DNA of 64,000 bases. Source: Spirosoma lacussanchae. GTDB taxonomy: Bacteria > Bacteroidota > Bacteroidia > Cytophagales > Spirosomataceae. The translations under genes and the position numbers were made by a program. The DNA lies in contig NZ_SWJG01000001.1 in NCBI RefSeq assembly GCF_005870035.1, positions 248,001 to 312,000 of the forward strand. The letters run 5' to 3'. A model generated the notes under the pieces. It had not been told where the DNA came from. It saw nothing but the letters and a program-made list of their open reading frames with translations, and did no database searches. Position 1 is the stretch's first letter. Each line of letters begins with the position of its first letter. This document shows, piece by piece, positions 61,604 through 64,000 of the stretch.

Positions 61604-62821
61604 ATGATCAGTACCCTCTACGACCTGACGGCCTATGCCTTTTTTCTACTAGTTTTTGTAGTTCTATATACATACATGGGCTACGGAGTGCTGGCGTGGA
61701 TACTGGTGAGCCTGAAGGCGCGGCTGGGCAAATCGGCTGCCTTGCCCGGTCCGGCCGGGACGTTACCGCTGGTAACGCTGGTAGTACCTGCCTATAACGA
61801 ACGGGCTTACCTGCCCGAAAAGCTCCAGAACTGCCTGGCCCAGGATTATCCATCCAGCCAACTTAACCTGCTTTTCGTGGTAGAAGGTTCGACGGATGGG
61901 TCAGCGGAGTACCTGGAGCAGCGCCGGGCTGATCTGCCGAATCTGACCATACTGTCGGGGTCCGAACGGTTGGGGAAGGTAGCAGCCATGAACCGCGCCA
62001 TGCAGCAGATTACGACGCCGATCACCATTTTCACCGATGCCAATACACACCTCAACCTGGAAGCGGTCAGTCGGCTGGTACGTCGGTTCAACGCGCCGAC
62101 GGTAGGGGCCGTCACGGGTGAAAAACGGATTCGGCAGGCGGGCTTCGAAGCGGCAGCGGGCAGTGGGGAGGGGCTTTACTGGCGGTATGAGTCATTCCTC
62201 AAAAAACTCGACGCCGAGCTGTATACCATTGTTGGCGCTGCGGGAGAACTGTTTGCCATTCGAACGGAACTATACGAACCGGTTGAGACGGATACGCTAC
62301 TCGACGATTTTGTGATTTCTCTGCGCATTGCGGGCCGGGGTTATCGGGTGGCCTATGCGCCGGATGCCTACGCGCTCGAGTCGCCTTCGTTTTCGGTCGG
62401 GGAGGAGATGAAACGAAAGGTTCGCATTGCTACGGGGGGCTTCCAGGCCATGAAACGACTGGCGTATCTGCTGAACGTGTTTCGTTACGGCTGGCTGAGC
62501 TTTCAGTACGTATCGCACCGGGTGCTGCGCTGGGCCGTTACGCCGTTTTGTCTGCCGTTGCTGCTGCTGCTCAACGCCATTATGCTGACTCGGCCCAACT
62601 CGGCTTCGACGCGGTTCTGGTGGTTGCTGTTTGGGTTACAGCTTGTTTTTTACGCAGCAGCCATGCTTGGCTACGTGCTGGAGAATCGGCAAACGCGCTG
62701 GAAACTCACGTTTGTGCCGTTCTACTTCGTGTTTATGAACTGGTGCGTGCTGCTCGGTTTCTGGCGCTATGGCAACGGCTCGATTTCGGGTGTTTGGGAA
62801 AAAGCCCGCCGGGCCGCCTAA
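61604..62821 (+). CDS. membrane family 2 glycosyltransferase
   Basis: A 405-residue glycosyltransferase of the cellulose-synthase-like/chondroitin-synthase type. An N-terminal membrane helix (AFFLLVFVVLYTYMGYGVLA) precedes the GT-A domain with LVVPAYNERAYLPEKL near residue 60, the metal-site ITIFTDANTHL near 145, GAAGELFAIRTELYE near 215 and DTLLDDFVISLRIAGRG near 235. Two to three C-terminal helices follow (LPLLLLLNAIMLTRP; LLFGLQLVFYAAAMLGYVL). ATG 61604 lies 17 bases after the previous stop; the frame opens at GTG 61571. Possibly a synthase that adds or polymerises sugars at the inner membrane. Confidence 0.9.
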   Translation: MISTLYDLTAYAFFLLVFVVLYTYMGYGVLAWILVSLKARLGKSAALPGPAGTLPLVTLVVPAYNERAYLPEKLQNCLAQDYPSSQLNLLFVVEGSTDGSAEYLEQRRADLPNLTILSGSERLGKVAAMNRAMQQITTPITIFTDANTHLNLEAVSRLVRRFNAPTVGAVTGEKRIRQAGFEAAAGSGEGLYWRYESFLKKLDAELYTIVGAAGELFAIRTELYEPVETDTLLDDFVISLRIAGRGYRVAYAPDAYALESPSFSVGEEMKRKVRIATGGFQAMKRLAYLLNVFRYGWLSFQYVSHRVLRWAVTPFCLPLLLLLNAIMLTRPNSASTRFWWLLFGLQLVFYAAAMLGYVLENRQTRWKLTFVPFYFVFMNWCVLLGFWRYGNGSISGVWEKARRAA

Positions 62822-62835
62822 TTTTTTGACTTTGT

Positions 62836-64000
62836 ATGTTCAATCAATCGCTTTCTCTGGAAAACCTGCTCCGCGACAGCCGCTGGGTGTACGGTCTGAT
62901 CGGGGTGATCTGTGCGCTGATAGCCGGCGTGCTCCTGGGCGCTTACGGGATTATGGGGGCGCTGATGGCCGTTGGGGTACCGGTAGGGCTGCTGACGCTA
63001 GTGGGGATACTGCTCGAACCCCGGCTGGGCCTGCTGATTTACATCAACCTGAGCTTCATTCTGGGATTCACCCGCTTTCTGCAGACCGAAGCTCCGCTGG
63101 GCATGTCGCTGGATGCTATTCTGTCGCTAACCCTGATCAGTGTGTTCCTGAACGGGAAACGCATGGCCTGGTCGCGGCTCAAAAATCCGGTTTTTTACCT
63201 GCTCATTCTCTGGCTCACGTATACGCTGCTGGAGTATTATAACCCCGATGCGCCCGCCCGGCAGGCCTGGTTCTATCACATCCGGTCGTTTTCGATCAAT
63301 TGGTTCTTTCTGGCCATCATCGTTTTCGTTGCTCCCATCACCCGCAGCGATATTCACACGCTAATCAAGTTATGGGTAGGCTGGTCGGTGCTGGCGGCTT
63401 TCTGGGCGTTCAAACAGCAATACATCGGGCTGGCGGCTGCCGAACAGCGGTGGCTGGCCGAAGGCGCCGAACGCACCCACATCCTCTGGGGACAGCTACG
63501 GAGTTTCTCCTTTTATTCGGATGCCGGGCAGTTTGGGTCCGAGATGGCTGGCGTCACGCTGATCTGTCTGATCTTCTTTTTCGAGAGTAAACGCTGGCTC
63601 AACAAAATTGGCTACCTGACCCTGGCGCTGATTCTGTTCTGGGGCTTTGCGGTGTCGGGTACCCGCAGCGCCTTGTTTGGATTGCTGGCTGGTTACCCGG
63701 CCTACCTGTTTCTGATGCGGCAGCTGAAGCCTATCCTGCGCGGTATTGCGGTAGCTACGCCAGTGCTGCTGGTGCTGGTATTTACAAACTTCGGCGATTC
63801 TGTTTACCAGATTTACCGCATACGAACGGCCCTGCGCCCCACCAAGGATGCGTCGTTTATCGTACGGCTCGAGAACCAGGCCAAACTACGGGCCTACCTG
63901 AAAGACCTGCCGTTCGGAGCCGGTATCGGGTCGTCGTCGGGGGCCGGGCAGCGCTTCTCGCCGAACCATTTTGCGTCGCAGATTCCGACCGATAGCTGGT
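62836..64000 (+). CDS. O-antigen ligase/polymerase-family membrane protein (partial)
   Basis: The frame from ATG 62836 stays open for 388 codons to the window end. The product is an integral membrane protein with at least nine hydrophobic segments, e.g. VYGLIGVICALIAGVLLGAY near residue 18, LTLALILFWGFAVSGTRSAL near 260 and ATPVLLVLVFTNF near 310. The FAVSGTRSALFGLLAGY segment is the typical Wzy/WaaL core motif, and the periplasmic loop carries RLENQAKLRAYLKDLPFGAG near 355. It would polymerise or ligate polysaccharide on the periplasmic side. The gene lies 14 bases after the glycosyltransferase gene and ends beyond the window. Confidence 0.85.
   Translation, partial: MFNQSLSLENLLRDSRWVYGLIGVICALIAGVLLGAYGIMGALMAVGVPVGLLTLVGILLEPRLGLLIYINLSFILGFTRFLQTEAPLGMSLDAILSLTLISVFLNGKRMAWSRLKNPVFYLLILWLTYTLLEYYNPDAPARQAWFYHIRSFSINWFFLAIIVFVAPITRSDIHTLIKLWVGWSVLAAFWAFKQQYIGLAAAEQRWLAEGAERTHILWGQLRSFSFYSDAGQFGSEMAGVTLICLIFFFESKRWLNKIGYLTLALILFWGFAVSGTRSALFGLLAGYPAYLFLMRQLKPILRGIAVATPVLLVLVFTNFGDSVYQIYRIRTALRPTKDASFIVRLENQAKLRAYLKDLPFGAGIGSSSGAGQRFSPNHFASQIPTDSW

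Noticed and set aside
1..64000. Search for tRNA, rRNA, transposase or phage genes
   Set aside because: No cloverleaf, rRNA motif, DDE transposase or integrase text was recognised in any intergenic stretch or reading frame.

Overview
The window looks like a chromosomal segment of a GC-rich member of the Bacteroidota, order Cytophagales, most like Spirosoma and relatives. The grounds are a SusC/SusD pair, two proteins with type IX secretion (T9SS) sorting tails, LytS/LytTR two-component genes, many Bacteroidota-type promoter elements (TAnnTTTG, usually 20 bases after a TTG), and the overall protein style. The genus is inferred from recognition, not from a search. I saw no rRNA, tRNA, CRISPR array or intact insertion sequence.

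Layout. 0.1-7.4 kb: treY (trehalose synthesis), purE, a LysM membrane protein, a DUF481-like protein, a Gfo/Idh/MocA oxidoreductase and a transglutaminase-like secreted protein. 7.4-11.1 kb: a UDP-glycosyltransferase, a dihaem cytochrome c and an unknown protein. 11.2-20.3 kb: a signalling island with four LytS-type histidine kinases but one LytTR response regulator, interleaved with two lipoproteins and a VOC-fold protein. The VOC promoter carries a 21-bp-period direct repeat that looks like a LytTR site. 20.4-23.3 kb: nhaA, a UBP-type zinc finger protein, an ECF sigma factor and its small membrane partner. 23.3-33.4 kb: SusD/SusC, a beta-propeller/cytochrome c protein and two DUF1080 (3-keto-glycoside hydrolase family) proteins, possibly one oxidative glycan-use locus.

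33.4-37.9 kb: a histidine phosphatase lipoprotein, a small lipoprotein and a very large M4 metalloprotease with a T9SS tail. 37.9-44.3 kb: a semialdehyde dehydrogenase, then a MarR regulator divergent from an EmrA/EmrB/TolC efflux operon, with two tandem palindromic operators in the shared promoter region. 44.3-57.9 kb: comB, gcvT, two tandem TonB/MORN-repeat proteins, a choice-of-anchor T9SS protein, a deoC-like aldolase, a pseudouridine synthase with a very long Arg/Asp-rich leader, and acetoacetyl-CoA synthetase. 57.9-58.9 kb: an AT-rich gap holding the remains of an ABC exporter. 58.9-64 kb: the start of an exopolysaccharide locus with an atypical receiver protein (Glu at the phospho-acceptor site), a receiver-like/sugar-transferase fusion, two family 2 glycosyltransferases and an O-antigen ligase/polymerase that runs off the window end.

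Several intergenic spaces carry recurring non-coding structures: heptad-based palindromes fitted tightly between genes (39.3, 44.3, 53.7 and a half copy at 55.8 kb), a 171-bp composite element bounded by GTAGAGAC/GTCTCTAC at 23.3 kb, three terminators sharing one 15-base tail, and two loop-free perfect palindromes of 28 and 30 bp in the signalling island.
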